From: Zea mays
Lineage: Eukaryota; Streptophyta; Magnoliopsida; Poales; Poaceae
Direction: 5' to 3'
NCBI RefSeq assembly: GCF_902167145.1
Contig: NC_050099.1
Location: 242,246,588-242,310,587, forward strand
DNA: 64,000 nucleotides
This document shows, piece by piece, positions 1-11,168 of the stretch. The first letter of the stretch is position 1, and each line of letters starts with the position of its first letter. Under the pieces are notes generated by a model. That model saw only the letters and a list, made by a program, of their open reading frames with translations, did not search any database and was not told the DNA's origin. Made by a program: the position numbers and the translations under genes.

Positions 1-129
1 AGGGAGAGGCCCCTCGGCCCCTAGTGCTAGGGTGCCCTCCAAGGCGCCAAAGGTACAGCCGTCCGGAGCAGACGGCGGACCCGCGAAGACCATCTAGGTC
101 GGCGCAGACCCCTCCCAGACCACCCGCAT

Positions 130-3100
130 CACGGGGAATCTAGGGGAAAATAGGAACTCGCGCTCGTCGCCTTCCTCCAAGCAAATGCTGACGTGTTCGC
201 ATGGGAGCCGTCGCAGATGCCTGGGATCCCCAGGGAGGTGATTGAGCACCATCTAAAGATCTACCCGGACGCCAAGCCGGTAAGCCAGAAAGCCACGGAG
301 ACAGTCCGTGGAGCGACAGGACTTCATCCATGAGGAGGTTCGGAAGATGTTGCGTGCCGGCTTCATCGAGGAGGTTCATCACCTCGTGTGGCTGGCCAAC
401 CCAGTCATCGTACCAAAGGCAAACGGAAAGCTTCGGATGTGCATCGACTACACCAGCCTGAATAAGGCATGTCCCAAGGACCCATATCCACTGCCACGTA
501 TAGATCAGATTGTGGACTCTACCTCGGGGTGCGACCTTTTGTCCTTCTTGGACGCCTACTCTGGTTTCCATCAAATCTGGATGTCTAAGGAGGATAGGAG
601 GCATACCGCTTTTGTGACAGTGGATGGGCTATACTATTATGTTGTAATGCCCTATGGTCTAAAAACGCCTTGCCAACATTTGTTTGGGCGATAAGTAAGA
701 CCTTCGGGGACCTGATTCGGGACAAGGTGGAGATCTACGTCGATGACATCGTGGTCAAGACTAGGGAGGAGTCGACTATAGTGGAAGACTTGACCCTAGT
801 TTTCGGCAAGCTGCGGGCAACCCACACCAAGCTAAACCCAGAGAAATGCATCTTCGGTGTCTCCGCAGGGAAGTTGCTGGGGTTCCTAGTTTCATAACGG
901 GGCATTGAAGCTAACCCGGAGAAAATCAAGGCTATTGAGGTAATGAGGCCTCCCGCCCGTATTAAGGACACCTAGAAGCTTACGGGGTCACTGGCAGCCC
1001 TTAGCCGCTTCATTTCGAGGTTGGCTGAGAGGACACTGCCCTTCTTCAAGCTCCTGCGGAAATCAGGCCCATTTGCCTGGACCGAAGAGGCGGAACAAGC
1101 CTTCCAAGAATTGAAGCAGCACCTATCTTCCGTGCTGATCCTGGTTGCTCCGGAGCCAGGGGAGCCGCTGTACCTGTACATTGCGGCGGCTGCAGAAGCG
1201 ATAAGCATGGTGTTAGTCGCCGAAAGGGCGACACAAGAAGGACAGAAACCTGGAAACTTAGGACCAGCTACAGAAACCCGGACTGTCTAGAAGCCGGTCT
1301 ACTACGTCAGCGAGGTCCTCCATGAAGCAAATACCAGGTACCTCGAGACGCACAAGCTCCTCTACGCTGTGTTGGTCGCATCCAGGAAACTGCGTCACTA
1401 TTTCCAGGCACACAAAGTTGTGGTGGTGACCTCCTTTCCGTTAAGGGCCATCCTCCACAACCCAAACGACACTGGCAACATCGCCAAGTGGGCGGCAGAG
1501 CTCGCCGAGTTTCAGCTGGACTTCTAGTCCCGCCACGCCATTAAAAGTCAGGTCCTGGCCGACTTCATCATGGAGTGGACTCCACCCCCGTGCGTCCCTA
1601 GGGGCCTGGACCTCGTTCCGGGCCCCACACCTGCGGAGCGTAGGGGTCTGATCTTCATCGAACCCCACAGGACGCTCTTCTTCGACGGATCCGCCCGCCA
1701 ACAGAGTGCAGGCGCGGGAGTAGTCCTCGTTGGCCTAGGCGGAGACCAGCTGAAGTATGTGGTGCGTCTTGAGTTCAAGGCCACCAACAACATGGCAGAG
1801 TATGAGGCGCTGATCTTTGGCCTATCCGCGGCCCTATCCCTGGGGGTCCGCCAGCTTCTCGTGAAGGGGGACTCTCAGCTAATCATCAAGCAGGTCCACG
1901 GGGAATGTAGCTGCAACGAGCCCAGACTCGTAGCTTACCTCCTCCCTGTGAAGAAGCTGGAGAAGGACTTCACGGCCCTGGAACTGCAACATGTTCCTCG
2001 GGCCGACAACTCAGCGGCAGATGACCTCTCACAGAGGGCGTCAACTCGGGCACCCGTGTCCGAGGGCGTCTTCTAAAGAGGACTGATGAGACCCGCCGCC
2101 CAGCCTGCCGAACTGGGCGAAGGGGGCGAGACTGGCACCTCGAAGCCGGTGGTCCCGGTGGCGTCCCAGAACCCACCAAATGTTGTGTGTGCTCTGGGGG
2201 ATTCCGCTGACCCCTTAGCGCCACAGCCGACAACTCAGAGCGGTCCCGATGCATGGATCTCTGAGATCCGAGACTACCTGAAGGAAAATATCCTTCCTGA
2301 AGACCATGTCTCCGCTGAGCGCATAGTGCGGATGGCTAAACGATACACGATGGTAGAAGGGGTCTCTACCGTCGTGGCACCAACGGCATTCTCATGCGGT
2401 GCGTCACCCAGGAAGAGGGTCGTGAGTTACTCACGGAGATCCATGGAGGGGAGTGTGGAAGCCATTCTTCATCCCGCACACTGGTCGGTAAGGCCTTCCG
2501 GCATGGTTTTTATTGGCCAACCGCCCTCCAGGATGCGGTCGAGCTAGTAAAGTCCTGCAAAGCGTGCCAGTACCATGCAAAGCAGATACACACACCGGCT
2601 CAGGCTCTGCAAATGATTCCACCCTCCTGGCCATTCACCGTATGGGGGTGGATATCCTGGGACCGTTTCCCAGGGCTGTCGGCGGGTACCAGTACCTCTT
2701 TGTCGCCATTGACAAGTTCACCAAGTGGCCGGAAGCCACCCCTGTGGCCAGCATCACCTAGAGCGCTGTTGTCGCCTTCCTCAAGTCGATCGTCTGCATA
2801 TTTGGGGTCCCAAGTCGTATCATTACAGACAACAGGACCCAGTTTACAAGTCGGATCTTTCAGGAGTACTGTGAAGGCATCGGCACCCATCTCTGCTTCG
2901 CATCCATGGCCCACCCTAGGAGCAACGGACAGGTGGAGAGAGCAAATGCAGAGATTCTCAGGGGACTCAAGACACGTACCTATGACTGCTTAAAGAAGCA
3001 TGGCGCAAATTGGGTCAGTGAGCTGCCCTCCGTGCTATGGGGGAACCGAACCACGCCCAGCCGAGCTACTGGGGAGACCCCATTCTTCCTGGTCTACGGG

Positions 3101-3224
3101 GCCGAAGCCTGCCTTCCCCCGGAAATCATTATGGGCTCCCCACGGGCCCAGTCGTTTGATGAGTCTACGCAGGAACCGCTACGACGTGAGGATGTGGACT
3201 TCATCGATGAGCACAGATGGCGAG
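130..3224 (+). pseudogene. pol: Element A pol, part 1: RT, RNase H, aRNase H, integrase (broken)
   Basis: Polyprotein that would copy element RNA into DNA and integrate it. Visible in order: linker before RT (about 130-300); RT fingers and palm with a KACPKDPYPLPRID-type motif near 470-505; YVDD at about 739; Ty3 RNase H around 1150-1560; archaeal-type RNase H with FDGS (about 1683) and NNMAEYEA (about 1790); integrase H2C2 zinc region (2440-2570); catalytic core with an altered TDN(R)TQF (about 2825) and a later SNGQVERAN region. It is dead: in-frame stops at 895, 973, 1288, 1525, 2074 and 2759, and frame changes near 660-675, 2380 and 2640. Several stops fit C-to-T change, as expected for long-methylated DNA. 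The frame is cut at 3224 by element B and resumes at 21075. Confidence 0.88.
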
Positions 3225-4683
3225 TGAAAGTCGCCTAGAGGGGGTGGATAGGCGAAACCTGAAAATTAAAATTTTATCCCCCAACTAGATCCCTTGATTA
3301 GTGGTTAGAACAAGATATACAATTATCGGAGTATAAAAACTAAGTCCTTGCTTGTAAAGAGTATTGGTTTCAAATAATGCGGAATTGATATATCAATACT
3401 ACTAATAAGTCTATGAGAATAAATCACGAGGGCTTAGATAAGAAGAGTAATAACACGAGTTCTTTCTTGCAAGGTGTTGCTTCACTAAATGAGAATTTAA
3501 CTTAAAGCAACACCAAATAGTATTAGCACAGAATAGTGCAAGAAAAACTTAGAACGGGAAAGAACAAACAAATCACAAACAATAAACACATGAGACACGA
3601 GTGATTTGTTTTACCGAGGTTCGGCCCTCGAAGGCCTAGTCCCCATTCAGGAATCCGCTAAGGACGGGTCTCTTTCAACCCTTTCCCTCTCTCAACCGAT
3701 CCCCAGGATCGGCAAGCTCTTCTTCTCAAGGATCACTTAAGACCCCGCAAGGATCACCACACACTTAGGTGTCTCTTGCTAGCTTTACAAGCCTCCAAAA
3801 CTTTGGAGGAAGTTCAATGGGAGTCAAAACTCCACGCACAAATGAACGCAAGATGTAGCACACACTTTCTCTCAATGAATCTCACAAGGCACTAGCTAAA
3901 CTCACACGAGAAGCTTTCTTTTGCTTGCTCTCTCTTTTGTGGCACTTGTGTGGGTTGTAGTGGTCTAAATCTTGTGTATAGGATGGATCAATGAATAGAG
4001 GTGGTTGGGAGGGCTTGAATATGTCAACTATATGACTTGGAATGTTGCTTGGTCTCACACACTTTGAAGTGTCCGGTTGGGGTGGTATTTATAGCCACCA
4101 ACCAAATTGTAGCCGTTGGAGAAGGCTGTTGGCGCTGGGCGCACCGGACAGTGTCTGGTGCGCCGCCACGCCATCCTCCCGTTAGGGCTTGGAGCTGGTC
4201 GACCGTTGGAGGCTTTGTCCTCATGCGGCACCGGACAGTCCGGTGCGCCACCGGACAGTCCGATGTCGTCTGACCTGCTGCTCTGACTTCTGTCGCGTGT
4301 ACTGTGCTCCACTGTTCAATGTCAGAGTCGACCGTTGCGCGTGAATAGTCGTTGCTCCGCTGGTGCACCGGACAGTCGGTGCCACACCAGACAGTCCGGT
4401 GAATTATAGCGGAGCTGCGCCTGGAAAACCCGAAGCTGAGGAGTTTGAGTTGATTCACCCTGGTGCACCGGACACTGTCCGGTGCGCCAGACCAGGGCAC
4501 ACTTCGGTTTCCTTTTTGCTCCTTTCTTTTGAAGCCTAACTTGTTCTTTTGATTGGTTTGTGTTGAACCTTTGGCACCTGTAGAATGTATGATCTAAAGC
4601 AAACTAGTTAGTCCAATTATTTGTGTTGGTCAATTCAACCACCAAAATCATTTAGGAAAAGGTTTTACCCTATTTCCCTTTCA
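3225..4683 (-). repeat. Element B 3' LTR
   Basis: 1,459-bp LTR on the left of the minus-strand element. It carries CACCGGAC/GTCCGGTG palindromes around 4130-4490 and a TATA box (minus strand) near 4086-4093 inside an imperfect inverted repeat. Over the first 312 bp it differs from the right LTR at 7 positions plus one indel. It lacks one palindrome unit of about 26 bp that is present in the right LTR near 20850-20876. Confidence 0.9.
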
Positions 4684-7600
4684 ATCTCCCCCTTTTTGGT
4701 GATTGATGCCAACACAAACCAAAGCAACTATATAAGTGCGAAATTGAACTAGTTTGCATAAGGTAAGTGCAAAGGTTACTTGGAATTAAACCAATATTCT
4801 TTTCATAAGATATGCATGGATGCTTTCTTCTTATTTAAAATTTTGGACCACGCTTACACCACTTGTTTTTGTTTTGCAATGTTTTGAAAATTCTTTTTCA
4901 AAAACTTTTGCAAATAGTCAAAGGTATATGAATAAGATTTTGAGAAGCATTTCCAAGATTTGAAATTTTCTCCCCCTGTTTCAAATGCTTTTCCTTTGAC
5001 TAAACAAAACTCCCCCTTAATGAAATCCTCCTCTTAGTGTTCAAGAGGGTTTTAGATATTAATTTTGAAGAGGGTACACTAATTTGAAATTATATCAAAA
5101 ATAAGATACCAATTGACAAATCTTTTCTTAACCCAAATTTGAAAGACTACATTTTTGAAATTGGTGGTGGTGCGGTCCTTTTGCTTTAGGCTAATACTTT
5201 CTCCCCCTTTGGCATTAATCGCCAAAAACAGATACTAGTGATTGAAATATAAGCCCTTTTTACTTTCTCTCCCCCTTTGGCAAACAATATATGAGTGAAG
5301 ATTATACCAAATTGGAGAGCTAGCGGAATACCGGCAAGAAAGGATAATACCGAAGATGTAGAGTGGAAGCGATGTCTTTGCCGAATACTCCATTTCCCTT
5401 TCAATCTAAGAATACAAGATGCTCATGGAAATATATTAGTCTTAGCCTTGGCACACTAGTGATAGGAAATATGCAAATGTACTAAAGAGATACGATTAAA
5501 AAGATATGTCAATTAAGCTTAAACAGTTCTATATAATATAGATTGCTCCCTCTAAATATGTGCCGTGAGAGGAATACGGATTTTGGCCTTTAAATGCCAA
5601 GTGCACATAGTTAGGTTAATGAGAACATATTTATATCATACAGAATGTGAAGTGCATTGTGTCATAGTATAAGTGTGATGCTCATGACAGTTTATGCACT
5701 TATGAAAGCATGTTAGAAACATCTTAAGCATTTACCCTTAAGGATTTCAAAGAGGCTTAAGGACCATCCACCTTTGGAACAAAGGCAGCTTATCCTCGTT
5801 ACAAGGTTAAGCTTTAAACTCTTTGATAATAAAATTACTTCACCCAGTTTTAACACAGATGTAAGAATGAATGTTTGAGAAGTTAAACTAGGTATGAAGC
5901 AGGGCTAATGCATGAACATGCTTTCTCTTCCTTTTATACAAGATATGCAAAGAAAGTATGGAAAAAGGAAGATTTAGGTACAAGTTAAAACGAAAGGAAG
6001 TTGTTTTACCCTTTTGTACCTTCACATAGAGACGCTCTCTTCATTATGCTTTGTCCTTAGTCTTAGTCGCTTAAGACCTATACCCAAGACAATATATGGA
6101 AATATTTTGCACAAGAGAGAGTTCTACTACTAGTGATCCTTTTCTAAGTCATTGTTAGCAGATATCAAATAGATCACAAATTGCATAGATGTATCATGAA
6201 TTCTTCGTTTAACTTAGTGCATATCAAGAGAGATATCGATTGAAATTACATGAGGCACTAAGAAGCATAGGTGTTAATTGAAGTTATTCAATGATCAAAC
6301 ACACACCAGATGCGATCAAAAGAACAACATAGGCATTAGATGATTAAACAAGCTTAAAATGGGAGAATCCAGTAAATATGCTACTTTAACAATGAAAGTT
6401 ACAATCCTTGATAAAGGTGACATTATTTTACCAAGTTGGATTGAAATGTAGTAGCATGCCTTATGAGAAACTTGTTCTCATACATGAGACTATATGAGAT
6501 TACTAAGATAAAGTGCTAGTTTCAATATAATCAAGATATAGAAATAGGCTCCCCCTAAAGATATGCATCAAGATTGAAAGAATTTGATAGATGCACTCAC
6601 TTTTAAAGACAAATAGGGAGAAGCACTATTCAATTTGATCAAGGCTTACAAAATTTGCAATAAACATTTTATGCCTAGTATTCTCACAATGAAAAATATT
6701 TAGAATGCTTACAACCACACCATTGATTGTTTTGAAGATCTTATTATCCAAGTAGGTGTTGTTGCTCTTGATGTCTTTCTTTTTCATTTGAGTGTCCTCC
6801 CTTTATAGTTGACTCTTTTTCCTTCCAAACTTATTGAAAATACTCAAGAGAGATGTTAATAGCACAAGGGAGTATTTGATGAGGAACGATTTCTTTTAGA
6901 TAAGAAATATAAACAATTCATCATCCATAAGTCACATAGACATGAAGTAAACTTCTTAACATTAGTGCACATCTTTTAAGAAAAAGGAATATGTACCTTT
7001 TAAACATTTTAATCAATCATAGGAAATTTACTTCTTCATATTGAATTTATTAATCATCACTTAGAAGCAAATCAATATGAGAACTTATATAGCAAAGGCA
7101 TGAAATAGATTCTAATGGACTAATGCATTTATGAGAACGAGATTGAATGCACACCTAGCAAAAATTAAGTCCAATAAAGAATCTATTCTTCACATAGGTA
7201 GAATAAGATAGTTTAGAGTAAATAACCATTGATGGGAAAAAGAGTTCCCATACCTTTGCTTTTACCTTTCTCCCTTAGGGTGAAGAGTTACCCTAGAGGC
7301 TTGTGACTTTAGACATGCACTTTCTCTTTTGTAGATTTCCATAAGTAAGCTCAAGAGATACATGGTTAGTAACACAAGCACAAGTTTCCCTTTTTGTAAT
7401 CATTTTGACAAGGAATGAAAAGTGGATTACTAAAGTATGGAAACTTTATAATATGAACTAGATTATTCCATGATATATGCTTAGTTTTAACTTATGAAAC
7501 AAGCATAGTTAATTCCTTAAGATAATGGGAACAAATCTAATTCATAACATGGAGAGTGATGTAAGTTAGAAGAATCATATCCAATATAAGCAAGAAGCAC

Positions 7601-8566
7601 AACAACATAAGTCATTGGATTGATTCTTTTTAAGTTAGATTGCACACTTCCAAAGAGAAACTTATTCTCTATATGTGGGACTACTTAGGTTACAAAAAAC
7701 ATTAGTCTCACGATTTTTAGATAAAGAGAGATTCCCTTTATAAGTGTCCTAAGGAATTGAATTTCTTACTTGACACCTTATTCTTTTAAGAACATGGAAT
7801 ATCTCTCTATATCTAGAACATGGCAATAATAGGATGATTAGAGAAAAGCATGCCATGAGGATCTTGCAATAAATTAAAGCATGTAGATTGCCAAAGTATA
7901 GAAATGATGAATATGCAATCTACCATATGAGAGGAATTTCTTCAAAGAATGGTGACATAATTTAAAGATATTTGAAGTGCTTCATTTTTCTATGTGGCTA
8001 CACAAGACACATGAGAAATAGTAATTTAAGATACTTGCACTTAAAAACATAGATGTTACCATCCTTTGGCTTTCCTCCACGTTGTAGGCCTTGTTGTTTC
8101 CGCATAGGATATTTCTTTATTTCGTACAACATCAATACTTTCCCCGAGATGATATGAGTTTAAGACATAGTAATTTGAAAAATAACCTTGGGTCAACCAT
8201 GAATATAGATCATTGAAGATTGATAGCTTGAGTTAACAAGAATTGAATTGACTCTCTCAAGCACCCCAAAGCTTCATATCATCTCTTTCTCCTGCAAAGC
8301 TTGTCAAGCATATTTTGGTACCCATCTCTTGATGGGTCCATCAAGGTTAGTCAACAAAGATCTAGGAACCTAAACGTCCTTTGTGCTAGCACTAGGTAAA
8401 CTCATTACCTTTCTAGCACAAGTTTCAATTTTGGTTTGCCTAGTTACATGAGAATTAATTGACAAGCTAGGAGTGGGATTGTTACCAATGGGACAATCCT
8501 TGCATTGATGTCCCTTTTTTGGCATATGTAGCATAGGCGATATTCAAGTCTTGAGGATTTCTTCTT
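4684..8566 (-). other. Element B non-coding AT-rich internal region with repeated polypurine tracts
   Basis: 3.9 kb between gag and the 3' LTR, where a complete Sirevirus would have pol. No convincing ORF is present on either strand; the longest on the minus strand is 72 codons at 5186-5404 and has no recognisable motif. On the minus strand there are purine tracts of the AGGGGGAGA type near 4684, 4972, 5012, 5201, 5268 and 6551, resembling the multiple polypurine tracts known upstream of Sirevirus 3' LTRs. I recognise no captured host gene in it. Confidence 0.7.
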
Positions 8567-10162
8567 TCATTGCTTCTTGCCTGCTACATGGTTAGTTAAT
8601 ATTTTCTTTTCTAACACTATTCCTTTTTGTTTCAAATGGGGACAAGATTTAATAAAGTGTCCCTTCTTTGAATATTTAAAACAAAGTTTATCATCCTTGC
8701 TAATAATCAAGCCATTTTTAATATAGGGACATGATCTAATCAAGTGTCCTTTCTCAAAGCATTCACTACACCTTCTACTTTTCTTAGTGTGAAGTGTGGC
8801 TTGATCATTACCTTGGATGTTACCTTGTATGGAAGCATGGTTGAGGCTTTTGTAAGAGGTGTTGATTTTCTTCTTTTGTTCCTTCCTCTTGGCAATCCTC
8901 AAGTCCTTGACATTTTCTTCAAGGGAGTTAGTGCATGGCTCGGTTGTTCCCGTCTCAAGCTTCTTCACCATGTGATCATGGTTATCTTGAGAAGGTTGAG
9001 CAATGCACTTCCCTTTTAGTTGTGTCAAGCTCATCTTTAGCCTCTCATTTTCTTCTTTGAGCTTTTCATATGTGTCATCTTTTGTTCCTGCGAAATTTAG
9101 CTCAAAGGAAGATTTGATTGTCGACGGACAACAAGCATTAGCACATGGTGATATAGTTTCAATTTGAATACATGTGCATGAGTGAGGTTGTTGAGATTTT
9201 AAGTTTTCTATCACAACCTCATGAGCAATATTTAATATGATATGATCATCCATAAGATTTTCATGAGAACATAGGAGCATATCATATTTTTCTTGAAAAG
9301 CTAGATTTTCATCTTTTAGCTTTTCTACTTGGTCCTTAAGTAAGGTATTCCTATTTACTAATTGAGAGATACAATGTAAAGCGTTATCTTGCTCAATTGA
9401 AATAGTTTTATACCTTTGGACCAAATCAACATGAGAGCACTTTAGCTCCTCATGTTCTTTAGTCAACTCGTCAAAGTATAGCATTTTGATGGAGAGAATA
9501 TTTTCTAGCCTTTGACGAGCTTCGCGTTGCTCTCTCGCTCTTTCTAGAAGTTTGAGCATGACCGCCTTATCTTCTTTGCTTAGGCGAGCATAGAGTTGCA
9601 TGAAGCTTCTTTTTTCCTCCTCATCCTCGTTTGTGCTTCCGCTATCATTTTCGTAAGCCACACAACATATGTGGGAATCAAAATGGGAAGACAAACCTTT
9701 TGGAGAGGTGGATTCATCGTTTGGTCTCCATCGTTCATTTTCTTCTTCCTTCAAGGGGTTAGTATCACAAGAACTAAAGGAAGTAGAAGCATCATATGAA
9801 CGATCATGTATGAACTCATCAAATTTACTTTTGATCCTAGTCCAAATATCATGCGCATCAGGAATATGTTCATTATAATTTGTAATGAAGGCATGATAAT
9901 CTTCTTCGCTAAGAGAATTACCTAAGATGTCAAGAGCTAGATGGTTTAAGGGTATACATCTTTGATCTTCCTCGAAAGCATCATAATCAGAGGATATGAT
10001 ACTCTTGTCTATAATTTGTTCTAATCGTGGATCTATAATTCTAAAAGCATTTAGTACACTAGTAGACCATGAATCATAGTTAGAACAATCGAAAAATAAT
10101 ATCTCAAGAGTTACCTCCTTCCGAGTTGTGTTCTTGTTCTTTTGGGATCTTCTTTGAGCCAT
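8567..10162 (-). CDS. gag: Element B Gag-like protein with two degenerate zinc knuckles
   Basis: 531 codons from the ATG at 10162; the frame stays open one codon upstream only through a GTG. The N-terminal third has the Gag region of plant copia elements (FFDCSNYDSW near residue 25; DAHDIWTRIKSKF near 100). The middle is a long charged coiled coil. The C-terminus has two CCHC knuckles: the first fits CX2CX4HX4C, while in the second (CFKYSKKGHF...) the second cysteine is tyrosine, which should weaken metal binding. Gag packages element RNA into cytoplasmic particles. No pol follows, so if made it would serve only particle formation. No stop or frameshift interrupts it, notable for an element this diverged. 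Confidence 0.78.
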   Translation of the reverse strand: MAQRRSQKNKNTTRKEVTLEILFFDCSNYDSWSTSVLNAFRIIDPRLEQIIDKSIISSDYDAFEEDQRCIPLNHLALDILGNSLSEEDYHAFITNYNEHIPDAHDIWTRIKSKFDEFIHDRSYDASTSFSSCDTNPLKEEENERWRPNDESTSPKGLSSHFDSHICCVAYENDSGSTNEDEEEKRSFMQLYARLSKEDKAVMLKLLERAREQREARQRLENILSIKMLYFDELTKEHEELKCSHVDLVQRYKTISIEQDNALHCISQLVNRNTLLKDQVEKLKDENLAFQEKYDMLLCSHENLMDDHIILNIAHEVVIENLKSQQPHSCTCIQIETISPCANACCPSTIKSSFELNFAGTKDDTYEKLKEENERLKMSLTQLKGKCIAQPSQDNHDHMVKKLETGTTEPCTNSLEENVKDLRIAKRKEQKKKINTSYKSLNHASIQGNIQGNDQATLHTKKSRRCSECFEKGHLIRSCPYIKNGLIISKDDKLCFKYSKKGHFIKSCPHLKQKGIVLEKKILTNHVAGKKQ

Positions 10163-10198
10163 CACTTCGAGTTGTTAGACTCAATGTGAAGTGCCTAT

Positions 10199-10210
10199 CC
10201 CTGATACCAA
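10199..10210 (-). other. Element B primer-binding site
   Basis: On the minus strand the bases after the 5' LTR read TTGGTATCAGGG. The usual Sirevirus site, complementary to the initiator methionine tRNA 3' end, is TGGTATCAGAGC, seen intact in element E at 42613. The last bases differ here, so priming may be weakened. Confidence 0.75.
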
Positions 10211-10524
10211 TTGAAAGTCGCCTAGAGGGGGGTGGATAGGCGAAACCTGAAAATTAAAATTTTATCCCCCAACTAGATCCCTTGATTAGTGGTTAGAACA
10301 AGATATACAATTATCGGGGTATAAAAACTAAGTACTTGCTTGTAAAGAGTATTGCTTTCAAATAATGTGGAATTGATAAATCAATACTACTAATAAGTCT
10401 ATGAGAATAAATCACGAGGGCTTAGATAAGAAGAGTAATAACACAAGTTCTTTCTTGCAAGGTGTTGCTTCACTAAATGAGAATTTAACTTAAAGCAACA
10501 CCAAATAGTATTAGCAAAGAATAG

Positions 10525-11124
10525 TGTTGGGACCATGCTTCGTCGCCGAAGGTCCTGCAGGAAGAAACAGCTTCGGCTGAAGCTGTCTGTACGTGATGCC
10601 GAAGGGTACCGTTCATGAAGCTTCGGAATTACAAACCGACTTAAAGATAGAATGACCTTTTAGTCCATAAGAGTTTGAGTCGTTGTTGTAAACTTTTATG
10701 AGGGGTATGATTGTAATTGCTCACAGGCTGTGTCCTGTGTCTATAAATAGTGAACATTATTCCTTTACTGTTCACGCATTCCTGTAATTGCAATCACATC
10801 ACTCGGAAATCATTCTTTGCCAAGGCAGAGGTATAAACGTATCTAAACATTATATTTGAATATCTGAAGTTTATATAATATGTAAATGAGGTTGTTTACT
10901 TCTGATTTATCTGTCTTTAATGCTTTTTATCTCGTGTTATTTTATATTATCTTTGAGAGTTCAATTACGAAGATACAACCTTCGTAATTGTGTCATTATA
11001 ACCTTCGTCCGAAGTTCATTAAATCCTTGAGGAAACAATGTTTCGGCGGACAAAGGACATTAATATTTAACATTTTATGTTGCCTTGTTCTTAATTCATA
11101 GCATTTGAGAACAAGTCACCAACA
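10525..11124 (+). repeat. Element C 5' LTR
   Basis: 600 bp, TGTTGGG...CAACA. A likely TATA box (TCTATAAATAG) is at 10739-10749. Near the left end, CAGC-TTCG-GCTG at about 10570-10581 would fold in RNA as a C(UUCG)G tetraloop hairpin, inside a longer imperfect inverted repeat. Confidence 0.95.
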
Positions 11125-11142
11125 TTGGCGCCCACCTCCGGT
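11125..11142 (+). other. Element C primer-binding site
   Basis: TTGGCGCCCACC follows the LTR end directly, the usual position and TGGCGCC start for plant gypsy elements. I did not match it to a specific tRNA. Confidence 0.75.
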
Positions 11143-11168
11143 GAACTCACTTCCACTTTTTTGAGCTG

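Noticed and set aside
3225..4683. Independent solo LTR
   Set aside because: Its partner LTR, polypurine tract, primer site and matching target duplication show it belongs to a complete element ending at 21074.
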